From assembly GCA_015680685.1 (NCBI GenBank), contig MNCI01020610.1, forward strand, positions 1-42,135: 42,135 nt of DNA. The letters run 5' to 3'. Positions 1-10,714 of this stretch are shown piece by piece. The first letter of the stretch is position 1. Every line of letters starts with the position of its first letter. Both the position numbers and the translations under genes were made by a program. This DNA comes from Gnetum montanum. Its lineage: Eukaryota > Streptophyta > Gnetopsida > Gnetales > Gnetaceae. The notes beneath the pieces are model-generated. The model ran no database searches. It was not told the origin of the DNA and worked only from the letters and a program-made list of their open reading frames with translations.

Positions 1-1987
1 AGAGGACAACCTTGCCGCACTAACCTATGTATTGGAAAGGGAGAGATAATGCCGAAGGTAGTGGCTATTCTTGTTGTAGCATCTAAGAATAAGCATTTCA
101 CCATATGCAAGAACTTAGGTCCAAAACCAAGTTTGGTCATAGTTTGCAAGATAAAATTCCACTTAATGTTGTCATAAGCCTTGGCATAATCAAGTTTCAC
201 AAGGAGAATATCTTGTCCATCATCCTCAGCCCACTTGAGACCTTCCCACGCTGTAACCACATTGTCTAAAATATATCTATCAAGAACAAATCTTGTTTGC
301 TGGGGAGATATGATCTGGCCAAGAATTTTTTTCAATCGTAAGGCAAGGCACTTTGCCCAAATTTTATACACTACATTGAGAAGAGTTATGGGACGCCAAT
401 TGGAGATATTGGTTAGATCCCCAAACTTGGGGAGGAGACGAATTACCCCTTGATTTAGATTGGGCCCAAGGGAACTAGTTAAGAGAGCCTCGTTAATGAC
501 CTACAAAAGATCCTTTCCCACCAAATCCCAATGATTTTGAAAAAATTCCACGGGAAACCATTATAACCAGGAGCCTTTCCCCAACTTAACTTGGAACAGG
601 CCTCCTGTAGCTCCACTAGAGTGATATCAGCGTCAAGACTTTGTAGCATAGTGGGATTGATAAGGCGAGGATAATCGGGGGTTGCAGCCTTGAACGAAGA
701 GATGTCCATTGGGGTAGCTGCAAAAAGGGTTTCATAGTGGTTCTTAAGAAAGAAGAGGATACTGTTGTGGTTAGTAATGGTGGTACCATCACATGAGATT
801 TTGTCAATAGCATGCAAAGGGGAAGCAGTATTGAGATACTTAAAAAATTCCTTGCAATGTTCATCTTGAATATTTAACCAAGTGAGCCAACTTTTAGTTA
901 AGGCACTTTGTGCTCGGTACACTTCCCAATGTTGGAAGGCAACTCGTGCTCTAGCTAGCTCCTCGTGAACTAGAGTATTAAAGGGATCTTGAGCTAGTTT
1001 ATTAGTGAGATGTTCAATAGTGAGGTGAATTTTGTTGTATTCTTGTTTGGCTCGAGCAACCACTGCCTTACCATACGAATGAGTAAAGTTTCACACTCGA
1101 CATGAAGCACAATGCCACCAATTAATCCAACCCACTTGATTTAGGGGCCTAGGTTCGGCATTCCAAAGGTTGGATAGAAGAAGTTGGGTAGCTGGGGAAG
1201 AAAAACAGTTGTTGTGTAGCCAGAAAAGATGGAATTTTTGTTGGTCAGGGCTACTGTGAATCTTGATAGATATGGAGATAGAAAGATGGTCAGATAAGGT
1301 GGCATGGTGATGAACTATAGTGGCGGAGAAGGCTTGCCAAAAGTAAAGGGTGGAGAAATAGAACTTATCTAACCTGCTATAGATGCAAGCTTGCCCAAGA
1401 TAGAGATTGCTCCAAGTAAATCTATGGAGGGGAATGCACGTGGAGTTGTCCGCCCCGTCAGAGAGGTAAAATATTTTCTTAAAGGCGGACCAGGTCTGAT
1501 ACTCGAGATTGGGCAATTGAAAAAACATCCCTCCGAGCTTATCTTGAGGGAATTCTACCATATAAAAATCTTCTCTGAATATCCAAGGCACTAGGGGAAG
1601 AGAAGTTGCAAGTTCTTGCCAAAGGAGAGCCCGTTGTGTGGAGTTGTTTGGGGCATATATTGAGCAAATGCCAAAAGGGCCATGCAGGGATGAGAAGTTG
1701 GCCCAAGAAACTCTATGCCCAGAATCAGAACCACTTTGAAGGATTTTAGTTTTCTAGTAGGGTGAGAGGAGAATGGTCGTGCCTCCTTTCCTACTCGCAT
1801 GGGATGTCGCTAGGATTGAGGAGTGAGGAAGAAACCAATGGGCGGAATAGGATAAAAGGTCAGCTGAGACCTTAATTTCTTGAAGGAGAACGAAATCAAA
1901 GGCAATATTAAGACTAGATATAAAGTTGCCTGCTCGCTGTCGAAGCCTACCAGTAAGGCTTCGAACGTTCCATGAAAGGAGATTCAT
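1..1987 (-). pseudogene. LINE ORF2: APE endonuclease plus reverse transcriptase (partial, broken)
   Basis: ORF2 nicks target DNA and reverse transcribes the element RNA. It starts at the ATG at 1987 with MNLLSWNVRSLTGRLRQRAG and then FVLLQEIK, the N-terminal endonuclease motif. In a shifted frame it continues through ICSIYAPNN, a damaged GDFN-type box (REDFYMVE, about 1560) and SDHLSISI (about 1280), the catalytic DH region. A linker follows, then KAPGYNG (about 550), which is the RT entry motif. An in-frame TAG near 503 and a frameshift separate this from a clean RT stretch at 478-1. That stretch carries NWRPITLLNVVYKIWAK, a QTRFVLDRYILDNV motif, LVKLDYAKAYD (palm motif A) and VRQGCPL at the window edge. 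The RT active site is outside the window. The order of motifs leaves little doubt about the family; activity is excluded by the frame breaks. Confidence 0.9.
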
Positions 1988-2160
1988 AGGGAAATAAGGG
2001 GTAGTTTGGATGGGAGATCAACGAAAGGTTCGGAAGTCAAAGTATCAGTTTCCTTTGTTCCTAACAGGAGGGCAAAGGAGTTGTTGGTGGGGACAAGGGC
2101 CATGGAAGTGTGTAGTGAAGAGGAGTTGGAGGGAGGAGTAGAACTAAAGGAAGCTTTGAC

Positions 2161-3069
2161 TCATTTCCTTCCATTGCTCAACACGAACTCATCCTCTGAG
2201 ACTGAGTCCTTGACAACGTTTGAAGGGATAACATGGGTGGAGGTGTGAGTACTTGACTGTTGTTTCTGTAGCTTGGAGAGGCTAGACTGAGAGAAGGATT
2301 GAGGAGTTGTTGGGGAAGGAGATCCGAATTTAAAGGATACTGAGGGTGGGCATAATGGTGTGACTGGGGAACGAGTCTTTTGAGATGCACAGGTTGTTTC
2401 TTCTTGGCTAGGATAGGACACGCCGATATATGATGCTTGGCCCTGTGACAATAGCTACACAAGTTTGGAAGATAAAAATAGTCCACTTTTTGGGTGAAGA
2501 GCTTTCCATCAGCAGCAAAGGTTAATGAGGTCTTCCGAAGAGCTATATCCAGTTCAATACAATAACAATGAATTTGAGTTCCATTGATCGCCATACAATT
2601 GTCAGAAATAATAGGGCCCAGGGTGCTCACAATGTCCCTCTCAATAGATGAGAAAATAAGTGGAAAATTGGGCAATTCCACATAACAAGGAATTATATTA
2701 AAAGCCTGGTCATTGACATTAAAGTCAAAACTCCAGGTGTGTACGATTAGGGTTGCGTTCCTTGTTGGAAAATTTTGTTGAGAGAGAGCCTTTTCAACCT
2801 AAGAGGCATCAGATAATTCTACCAAAATGAAATGACGAGCGTAGTATCGAGCATGAGAAACCTGAATGCCATGGGGTTGAAGGAGGCTATAGACTTGAGT
2901 GTTTAAACTTGGGACCTTCGTAAAAACCCCACAATTTGAAAAAAAAATAGAACGAGATGCAAAATCTTTAGAAACTGCTTCAAAAAATATCATCAGGTAA
3001 AAAAACATCAGTTTGAGTTGAGGTAGATGAACTTCCTTGAGGAAAAGTAGAACTTGATGAATTCGTCAT
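2161..3069 (-). pseudogene. LINE ORF1: nucleic-acid-binding protein with CCHC knuckle (broken)
   Basis: ORF1 proteins coat LINE RNA. The likely start is the ATG at 3069, followed by a Ser/Thr-rich N-terminus and an early frameshift near 2975. The middle part (about 3000-2500) has the look of the DUF4283 domain of plant LINE and reverse-transcriptase-associated proteins. It is followed by CSYCHRAKHHISAC (about 2470-2420), a CX2CX4HX4C zinc knuckle, and then a low-complexity Ser/Pro/Gln tail. The reading frame shifts near 2800 (a stop after VELSDAS) and again in the tail. ORF2 starts about 170 nt further on, the usual bicistronic arrangement. DUF4283 membership is judged by eye; the zinc knuckle is directly visible. 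Confidence 0.8.
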
Positions 3070-3495
3070 TGCGACTTGCCCACCCCTAGCTGCGCACATT
3101 CCTAGCGATGTTCTGCTACCTTGATTGCAGAAAAACCCTCATCACCAGTGTGCGTGTTTTTCTCCTCCAATACTGAATACCTTGTATAATTTTGTTGGTT
3201 TTTATGAACTAGGTCTATTTAGGGTTCTAGAATGATGGTGATGGAGCCTGCAACGTCTAATATAGAAAAATCGCCCCCATTTCCAAATGCATCGCCTATT
3301 TTTTTGTTGCCAAAACAACCATTGTTGCCCAGACTAATACTAGAATTCATGCACAATGATGTCCACAACAAAGAGGCGCAAGCCCAGAGCATGCAAGATC
3401 GATCTGTCTCTCGGCTTGCTTGCCCCCTGGAGCAGGGATGCCAAAACCCTCAACGTTGTTCCTCCTTTACCAGCTCGAACCCACGAGTTCAGCAT
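3070..3495 (-). other. Probable LINE 5' leader
   Basis: This stretch has no supported gene. It is GC-richer than its surroundings and lies between the ORF1 start (3069) and the edge of the HIPP block (about 3496), so it most likely is the LINE 5' untranslated region with its internal promoter. Short open frames on both strands (3232-3537 plus, 3340-3528 minus) overlap each other and match no family I know. Confidence 0.5.
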
Positions 3496-4006
3496 TATTT
3501 GGAAAGAGAACAGCAACCACTGGCACAACTTCTATAGAAAGATGAAATCTGACTTGACTAATAACTAGACAAAGGAAGCCTCCACAACACCTCTTAGTAT
3601 TTGAAGTTTTAAGTTTAGGAAGCATGGTTGCTCTTGCATAATTCTTTTAATGAACGTTCTGAGAAAGCCTCCATTCTGGAATTTTAGATTTAGGTGTGCA
3701 GTAAATTACTTTCCAATTATCAAAAAGTAGGTTGAACTTTATGCAGATGTACAACTTATAAATAAATAACAAAAGCACGTGGTATTTTGTTGCTATTCAA
3801 GGAACAGATTTTCCCCTCTAGGTCCCTCTAGGTCCGCACTGTAGACAACAGCCTTTGTAAATTACTTTCAGGAGCACTATGATCTGTGCCGTGTGGCCGT
3901 GTCCATGACGGCAAGCTGAAATAACAAAGACAACATCCTTCACTTCTTCGTATGTTCTTGCGTGCCCTTAATTAGGCCCAGCTGGTCAACGGTCAAGCAA
4001 CCTTTG

Positions 4007-4118
4007 TTTTTCATTACTTATTTGCAAGAATTAGGCATCATGGACACGATACGCACACTTTTTTTCATTACTTATTTGCAGGAATTAGGCATCAGGTACA
4101 CGATACGCACACTTTTGC
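4007..4118. repeat. 54 bp tandem duplication
   Basis: The sequence around TCATTACTTATTTGCA (4011 and 4065) is present twice in tandem with a 54 bp period and a few substitutions. The matching site in copy 2 (about 34770-34840) has one unit only. It lies in the 3' flank of the HIPP-like gene. Confidence 0.9.
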
Positions 4119-4142
4119 ATAGTAGAACAATAATAATTGCAG

Positions 4143-4234
4143 GGTCTACGAATCAGTATACATCTAAGCAACTGCAGCACCGATACAGGGTCTACGAATC
4201 AGTATACATCTAAGCAACTGCAGCACCGATACAG
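4143..4234. repeat. 46 bp exact tandem duplication
   Basis: Two identical 46 bp units (4143-4188 and 4189-4234), starting GGTCTACGAATCAG. Copy 2 has a single, slightly diverged unit near 34862. The units are still identical, so this duplication is recent. Confidence 0.95.
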
Positions 4235-5351
4235 CGCACTGACTTGGAATAAACAGAGCACTACAATACAATACAGAAACAGCAAGAAGGATCTATCAGG
4301 TGAGTTTACGATGATGCAGAGGGACAGATTATTCCAGAAAAAGATCCTATTACATTATTCTTGGAGAAAGGGAGGGTAGGGCAACTGACGAAGGAACATC
4401 GGAGTTTTTTTCAACAGATAGTGCAGGAGTCCTGTTTTTCTTCGTTCCAGACGTACCAGACCTCACTGGGAGAACACGCAGGGAGGTAGGTCGGCCACAG
4501 TATATCAGCTCTGCTTGTGCTTGTGCAGGCATTGCAGGGTGGGTTACAGGGATTGTTTGTGCAGGCGTTGCAGGGTGGGTTACAGGGTTGGATTGTACAG
4601 TGTTTAGTGCATGTGCAGGGTTTGCAGGGTGGGTTACAGGGATCGTTTGTGCAGGGTTTGCAGGACTTGCTGCTTTTGCAAACATTGCAGGGCGGGTAAC
4701 AGGGGCATATCCCTGTCTTGATTAACACTACCTTCTCCTTCGGCGGCGGCTTCTCCTCCTTCGGCGGCGGCTTCTCCTCCTTCGGCTTCTCCTTCTTGGG
4801 CGGCGGCCCTGCGTACAAGAGGATTGCGCATGGGAACTTCTTCCTAAGCTTGTTTGCTACCTCGACTGGATCAGCATCGCCTAAAATTGTCAATGTTTTT
4901 TGCTACATATCGATCGTCACGCTATCCATCCCTGAAATGCAAAACCCCTCACCTCATTGCCACGAAAATGAAACAGTTTAAACAAAATTCAGCATCGTCA
5001 TCTTTAAAAAGAGGACCTAATTGAAGGATTTCTCAGTGTCAAAGGTTTAATGATCCGACAGAACAAATCTAGATACAGAGCACCCAAACAAAATGGCCGC
5101 AAAGCTTAAAAGGTCAGGAACAGCGCAACACTGCAAAAGATCAAAATTATCCACTTAAACGATTGAGATACGCTTCAAGGTAAGTGTGAAAAAAATTGAG
5201 AATCAAGGCAAAACATTTGGAATCTGCTTACGGTGTCAAAATGGCCACGTAAACACATCTCAAGTAAAAAGTGGAATTGAGCCATGAAAGGCGACTCCAG
5301 TAATAGTATGAAAACCCAGAAAGTGAAGTATTTTACAGTGTGTAAACCAAT

Positions 5352-5435
5352 AAGAAACGGCTTCTAAAACAAAAAGGCAAAAAGGCAAGGTACAAGAAAC
5401 GGCTTCTAAAACAAAAGGGCAAAAAGGCAAGGGCA
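5352..5435. repeat. 42 bp tandem duplication in intron 2 of HIPP copy 1
   Basis: Units at 5352-5393 and 5394-5435 both begin AAGAAACGGCTTCTAAAAC. Copy 2 has one unit (about 36130). Confidence 0.85.
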
Positions 5436-6420
5436 AGGTTGAAAATTGACAACCAGGGTGCCTATCAAAGGAAGTTGACCGCATGGTTGTTTTTAAAAAA
5501 TAGTTTTTAAATTAAACAAAATATATCAAAATAATAATATAAATCAAAATTAGTTTTTAAAATGAGTAATAATACATTATATTTCAAAGTATATGATTAA
5601 GCTGCAGTAACAACATTACAATTCATCCTAAAATCAAGAAAATAAAGCTAAGGTTATAAGATTAAAAGAAAATTTCAAAAATTTATAACTATTCAAAGGA
5701 GGTTAAAATATCTTAAATTTAAAATAACGCATTGAATTTCAAAGTATGTGATTAAACTGAAGCAACAACATTAAAACTAATCCTAAAATCAAGAAAAGGT
5801 TGTAAGATTAAAAGAAAATTCCAAAATTTTATATATTCAAAAGAGGTGAAAATATCTTAAATTTAAAAAAATTAAATCAAATTTTTGATAGCGTAGTTTG
5901 AATGAGCAACAACACATTGAATTTCAAAACCAATCTTATAATCACCCTTTTGATCTACCCATAGTTTTCTAAGTGGACGGTTTATCATTGATTTGCCTAA
6001 CGAGAAATTTTGCTGTCTAGAGTCTGCACAACTTTTATAATAAACCTTATCTTGAAAGAAAATCAATAGATTTAGGCATCATTTTTGCAACTTTTAAATA
6101 TAACTCGGCCTAATTTGCCGATAACTCTTAAAACATGCTGATCCTAGCTATTTCTGGACTATTTAAACACTTATTATACCTTATAAACAACACAGACGTT
6201 TGAAAAATACTAGTTGAAAGATACAGGTATTTAAAAATTTTAAACTCTTTTTACAACAAAAATCTCCAAATACACGGCATCAATTACCGCAGATCTTGGC
6301 AACACAGACGAAGGCGACCTTCTTGCACTTGTGGCAGGTCATATCGAGCTTCATAATGATTTGCTAAACATGAACAAAACGAATTTCACTTTAAGTTCAG
6401 CAGGAAACAAAAAATCCACT

Positions 6421-6560
6421 TGAAAACCAACATCTAGAATCAATTTAAGCATCTTTACGAACAAAATCTAGAATTCTACAAAATGAAGGTTGAAAAACAA
6501 TATCTAAAATCAATTTAAGCATCTTTACGAACAAAATCTAGAATTCTACAAAATGAAGGC
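6421..6560. repeat. 70 bp tandem duplication in intron 1 of HIPP copy 1
   Basis: Units 6421-6490 and 6491-6560 share CAATTTAAGCATCTTTACGA and differ at a few bases. The matching part of copy 2 (about 37025-37090) has one unit. It separates the proposed exons 1 and 2 and so lengthens intron 1. Confidence 0.9.
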
Positions 6561-6660
6561 GGAAAACACAGAAGAAGATTGTTCACATTCGCCATCAGGA
6601 AGGCAGTGAAAAGCAGAGCTCTAATGCTAGTTCGGAGGCTGAAGCGTTGGAGCGTTCACA

Positions 6661-6732
6661 GCAGATGAGAGAAACGTACACCAGGCCACAAGACGAGCAG
6701 ATGAGAGAAACGTACGCCAGGCCACAAGACGA
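6661..6732. repeat. 36 bp tandem duplication upstream of HIPP copy 1
   Basis: Units 6661-6696 and 6697-6732 both contain CAGATGAGAGAAACGTAC and differ by one base. Copy 2 has one diverged unit. It lies in the likely 5' leader of the HIPP-like gene. Confidence 0.9.
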
Positions 6733-7013
6733 GGAGGAGCAGTAGCAGCAACAAAGAAATGCAGACGCCAGAGAGAGATAGAGATATGCAATAGTACAGC
6801 AGCGACGACTGCTCATCTAAAATGGCGCAGCGCTGCCTGTAAAACAATGGAAAGCTAACAAACATACGCTTCTTCTCACCGTATTTTGTAGCCTAAATCC
6901 GGGGTTTTACGCTCTGCGTTATAATCGTACATGAATAGCAAATGAACGAATACGATTGGCTTGGACTTGGCCACCAAATTGTGATTGGGTGAAGGAATTA
7001 GTCTTCAATCCAA

Positions 7014-7134
7014 CAAATTCATCTACAACTATGTCTTATCACCATGATGTCAAATCAGTCCGTAAGAATGGACCAAATTTATCTACTCCTATGTCTTATC
7101 ACCATCATGTTGTCAAATGAGTCCGTAAGAATGA
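7014..7134. repeat. About 60 bp tandem duplication
   Basis: Two units share ATGTCTTATCACCAT and GTCCGTAAGAATG, with starts near 7014 and 7074. Confidence 0.85.
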
Positions 7135-7141
7135 GCTTTCC

Positions 7142-7290
7142 TTATTTTAGAATTGAAAAGTTCAGATTCCTACACAAGAAAACGTGTTGTTTACATTATC
7201 TTTCATTATTTTAGAATTGAAAAGTCCAGATTCCTACACAAGAAAACGTGTTGTTTACATTATTTTAGAATTGAAAAAAGTCCAGATTCC
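7142..7290. repeat. Tandem repeat, two full units and a third partial
   Basis: Units start at 7142, 7206 and 7260 with TTATTTTAGAATTGAAAA; the first two also share ACAAGAAAACGTGTTGTTTA. The third stops after about 30 bp. The 64 and 54 bp spacings show unequal units. Confidence 0.85.
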
Positions 7291-7410
7291 AAAAGAGTCG
7301 TTTATGTAATCAAAAGCAATTGAAGTCAAGCTTGGAATTTAATGACCATATACACATATGGATTTTGAAAATATATTGTATAATTTTTTTTCATCAAAAC
7401 TTATGAATCT

Positions 7411-7735
7411 AGTAAGTATACAAGGAAAAATATATATGATTTAAACTTATAGGATGTATACATCTAGTTTGAGAAGTTTTGAAATTCAAACCTTGATTGA
7501 AGATGTGCACCACATATTATTGGAATATCATATTTTTGCACAAAGTTGTCACAAATGGCAAATTATAGGTAGTAAGTATACAAAGAAAAATATATATGAT
7601 TTAAACTTATAGGATGTATACGTCTAGTTTGAGAAGTTCTGAAATTCAAACCTTGATTGAAGATGTGCATCACATATTATTGGAATATCATATTTTTGCA
7701 CAAAGTTGTCACAGATGGCAAATTATAGCTAGTAG
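7411..7735. repeat. 160 bp tandem duplication
   Basis: Units 7411-7570 and 7571-7730 are nearly identical (AGTAAGTATACAA...), with a few extra bases of a third unit at 7731-7735. No protein is encoded. Confidence 0.95.
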
Positions 7736-7931
7736 TTTAATTAAACTTTTTTGATATAGCATTAAGGAAGTTTTTAGTAACTTTATTGATAAAGTATTTA
7801 CTACACATACTCTTTTTTTCTGTCCAATAAATTCTAAAAGTCTCCAAATGTAATAAAAAGCATTTCAGTTTCAATTTCATAAACTTATTCTCAAATAAAA
7901 TGTTTATTCATTAACGCTACCAATGTGCAAA

Positions 7932-8051
7932 GTGGCTTTACAGTAAAATTATCATCCTTTTCTTTGGCATTTTTCACTTGTCTGTTATCAGAGGCTATAC
8001 GGTAAAATTATCAAACTTTTCTTCCGCATTTTCCACTTGTCAGCAAATCCA
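7932..8051. repeat. About 60 bp diverged tandem duplication
   Basis: GTAAAATTATCA and CATTTTCCACTTGTC-like segments recur with a 60 bp spacing (7932 and 7992). Confidence 0.75.
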
Positions 8052-8300
8052 TGGCTCTAAAATGGATCAAAAAAGATTTCAAAAAATTATTAGATTTCAG
8101 TTTTTTTCAGTTTTAGATTTATTAAACGATAATATTCAAAAATAAATGATGATATTCAAAAAATTCTTAGATTTCAGGGTTTTATGCTTACCTTCCTAGA
8201 TTATCACTTGTTACTAGAGAGTTTCTCCTAGAGAGAAGTAGAAAACTCTCTCAAGACATAAGAACACATCAATCGTAATCAGTGAAAGTTCATGTCCTTG

Positions 8301-9490
8301 ATAGACAAGAAAGTAAATTAATTGTTGGGAGAAGTTAGGCTTTCAATCGCGCTCACCTTAAAAACGATAATCCATTTTTGGTATCTTACATTATGACAAC
8401 AATGAACATGATAATGATATATGTCTGTGCCACGTGGTACGACGAGGGTTATGGATGGAATTTTTCTGGTTCCTGTCTTATTTTGTTTATTTACTGATGC
8501 GGAGTGTGGTTCATTTTCGTTTTCTGCTGTCGGTGCATTCTTGTCCACCACCAAGAATTTATCTGTCTCTGTCATCGTCAATCCAAAGCATGTGTTTGTC
8601 TCGTTCACCGATGCTGTGATTAAAATGCGTGGATGAGTGCGAGGTTCAACGTAGGTAATCCAAACCATATGGACGCCGACTACAAAAGAAACTGGATAGT
8701 ATACTTTGTAATGATGTTTCTTAAATTTTGTTTAAGAAAATAATGAAATAAATATGTTTAAGTCACCTACCATTGACAAATTTGCGAAGTCTTCCGATGT
8801 TAACTACCTGAGTTTACGTTTCAATTCCAGCTTTGCAAGTAATCTTCTTTATTTTTATGCTGACTTGATCCGAGTAACATAGGGTTGGTTACTTTGCTGA
8901 AAAGTGATTTTCAATTTATGAAAATATTATTGTTGAGAAAAAAGTACAAAATGAATGAGGATTTAATATATACATAGAATACTTGAAGAAATAGACATTT
9001 TGGTGGTGTATTTTATCTATCTTATCTATACAAGTTAAAATAATGAGATATTAGCTACACTTGATTTGGATACTTTAATTTATGAAATTTGTTCCAATGA
9101 GTAACCTTGTCTTATAAGTTCAATAAAAGTTTCATGTTAGTTCTATGTCCTTGAGTTGGCCCTCACTAATATACTTAATATAAGTAAAAACTAGAAAGTG
9201 GAGATTTTTATTATGTCTAGAAAAATACAAAGAATTTGTTGGACAGTTACAAACCATCTACACATATTGAAGAAAGTTGAAAGCCTCATTAATGTAATAC
9301 CCCAGTCAATTTAAAAGAAAATAATTTGCAAATTATAATTAATATTATAATTCATTCAAACATGAGCCAAAGATGGACAAAATAAAAGTAGTGAGTAGGA
9401 AAACTATGATGTACCTTATACCATCCATAACTTGCATTTTGCTTTTTTGTAAGACATTTTGAACCATACTAGTTTTTTTATCAATTGCAA
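8301..9490. other. Intergenic; no gene supported
   Basis: A 116-codon open frame on the minus strand (8318-8668) and a 71-codon one on the plus strand (8421-8636) overlap each other and resemble no family I recognise. The rest is AT-rich with many stops in all frames. Confidence 0.6.
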
Positions 9491-9494
9491 CATA

Positions 9495-9580
9495 TTCAAG
9501 TTGGCAAGGCATTGCTAAGTTGGTTAAAGCATGTAGCTTATGGTTTGTAAGTCAGGTTTGATTTCAATGATATTCTAATT
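9495..9580 (+). repeat. tRNA-derived SINE-like head or decayed tRNA relic
   Basis: The stretch has the layout of a pol III internal promoter. An A-box-like CTAAGTTGGTTAAAGC (about 9515-9530) is followed about 30 nt later by a B-box-like GGTTTGATTTC (9555-9565, consensus GGTTCGANTCC). Between them TAGCTTATGGTTTGTAAG resembles an anticodon arm. The acceptor stem is not recognisable, so a SINE head or tRNA pseudogene is likelier than a working tRNA gene. Confidence 0.55.
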
Positions 9581-9767
9581 TGACCCATGATATTTTGCTT
9601 AAGTTCTACAAATGTATGTATCATGTTGGTTAGTTTCAATTTTGATCTTTCATTTAATGTTTCAATTTGACACACTTTTATGGCTCAGTGTTGGTACTTC
9701 AATTAGGTGATGAACAAAAGACTCTTCAACTTGTTGCTCTTCTTTCCTAAGACCTTTAGAAAGCTAC

Positions 9768-9772
9768 CTTAG
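9768..9772. other. Target site duplication of element B, left (CTTAG)
   Basis: CTTAG directly precedes the LTR at 9773 and is repeated at 30793-30797 right after the other LTR. A 5 bp TSD is typical of Ty3/gypsy integration. Confidence 0.95.
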
Positions 9773-10694
9773 TGATGAGTGGCGAGGTACCCCTACGTCC
9801 AACCATCCGAATCACAAAGTGTTCACACACGATTGGGTTGAATTCTACAAACTTTATCATTTCCAATGCACTAGTTTTTTAGGAAGTGAATCTTGCCTTA
9901 AGATCAATCATTGTCTTCCCAATTACACTTGTGACATTCATTGGTATGGTTAAGTGTAATTGAGGCATCCAATTTTTATCATTTTGTGTTTTATAGTTTG
10001 GTGCTCAAATGTAGATAAAATAAATTTGATTAACTAATCTAAATTAACTAATTAGCTAGCATTTAACTAATCCTAACATAAGCATCCAATCCCACTTTCC
10101 ATACACGTCTTGAACCCATGTATCCGTTGCTTGGCGACTAAGCATTATGCTACTGGGCGTACCAAGTAATAATGCTGTTGGGATTACTAAGTGAATATGT
10201 GTTACACTTGAAGCAGTCACACTTATGTGCGTAATCTGTTTGGCTTAATTTCTTCATTAACGTAATAACTAAAAAAATAATTAATCACTAATTGAAAATA
10301 TTTAATAAATAACTAAAAACATTAAATGCATAAATGAAATAGCTAATCTATCCAAAGTGTTGCAAGGTTTATCAGAAAGCTCGTCTTTATTGCCACACAC
10401 ACTATCGTGCTCAAGTACAACAATGCTCAAATAAAGATACATACACTCAATGACTCCTGCTGGCAGCACTTGGGGAAAAATTCTAACTTTCGAATGGAAA
10501 AATTGCAAGAGCTTTGCTACAACTACAATCTCTACTTACCATAAATGTAGCTGCAAGCGCGTATTTATAGCTGACTATAGGCACTACGTAGATGGGGCCA
10601 CGTCGACGCATGATATGATGCATCAACTAGGCCTCATCGATGAGGTCCCGTTGACGAGGTTTCATTGACACAATCGACAAAATGCAACTCATCA
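9773..10694 (-). repeat. 3' LTR of element B
   Basis: On the plus strand it begins TGATGAGTGGCGAGGTACCC and ends ACTCATCA. It aligns along its length with 29883-30792, including the ATTAACTAATTAG-type AT-rich core and CTATAAATA-like signals. It is preceded by CTTAG and followed by the complement of a polypurine tract. Confidence 0.93.
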
Positions 10695-10714
10695 TACCCC
10701 CACAACTAAATGAA
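10695..10714 (-). other. Polypurine tract of element B
   Basis: On the minus strand the bases before the LTR read TTTAGTTGTGGGGGTA. This G-rich primer site for plus-strand DNA synthesis sits immediately before TGATGAG. Element A has the same design (TTTAGTCATGGGGGTA). Confidence 0.9.

Larger units (their letters stand above)
1..3495 (-). mobile_element. LINE (L1-type non-LTR retrotransposon), 5' part, cut by window edge
   Basis: Reading the minus strand from about 3495 down to 1 gives, in order, a non-coding leader, an ORF1 with a CCHC zinc knuckle, an APE-type endonuclease and the first part of a reverse transcriptase. This is the standard order of plant L1-type LINEs. The catalytic YADD-type box, the RT C-terminus and the poly-A tail lie left of the window. 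The 5' end is placed near 3495 because homology to the duplicated HIPP block starts there; this boundary is inferred. Several frameshifts and stops show the copy is dead. Confidence 0.9.
4411..6595 (-). pseudogene. HIPP-like heavy-metal-associated protein, copy 1, one nonsense codon
   Basis: HIPPs are small plant metal-binding proteins anchored by a prenyl group. A three-exon model fits. Exon 1 is 6595-6587 (MAN) with donor GTGAAC. Exon 2 is 6363-6288, after a TTTAG acceptor, and encodes IIMKLDMTCHKCKK, the MxCxxC metal site of an HMA domain; its donor is GTAATT. Exon 3 is 4931-4411, after a TTTCAG acceptor, and encodes MDSVTIDM, then KTLTILGDADPVEVANKLRK (end of the HMA fold), a Lys/Glu/Pro-rich linker and a Cys/Pro repeat region (PCNPPCNACTNN type). 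It ends in CTIC, a CaaX-type prenylation signal. The intron phases agree: codon 29 (Gly) is split between exons 2 and 3. A TAG at 4903-4905 (codon 38) interrupts the HMA domain and is the only break seen. It is a very recent pseudogene, a base error, or a gene using a downstream start. Exon 1 is the least certain part. Confidence 0.8.
3496..6855 (-). repeat. Duplicated block, copy 1 (HIPP-like pseudogene with flanks)
   Basis: This block is collinear with 34275-37380 in the same orientation. Matching landmarks include the left edge (3496 with 34275), the GATCTGTGCCGTGTG stretch (3881 with 34614), the Cys-rich exon (4411-4931 with 35120-35730), the metal-binding exon (6288-6363 with 36905-36980) and the start exon (6595 with 37128). 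Homology fades near 6855 and 37380. Copy 1 has extra tandem duplications that copy 2 lacks. The left limit coincides with the LINE, so the original block may continue beyond it, outside the window. Confidence 0.9.
6856..8300. other. AT-rich intergenic DNA with short tandem duplications; no gene seen
   Basis: No open frame here resembles a known protein. The stretch holds four tandem duplications (7014-7134, 7142-7290, 7411-7735, 7932-8051). The rest is AT-rich and featureless by eye. Confidence 0.7.

Noticed and set aside
3232-3568. Overlapping open frames on both strands near 3.2-3.6 kb
   Set aside because: They span the likely LINE leader and its junction with the duplicated block and match no protein family.
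7411-8051. CRISPR-like spaced repeats
   Set aside because: Units are adjacent, of unequal type and in a plant nuclear context; they are simple tandem duplications.
8318-8668. 116-codon open frame on the minus strand with an overlapping plus-strand frame
   Set aside because: No recognisable domain, no splice or promoter context, and both strands are open at once, which is typical of chance in a less AT-rich patch.
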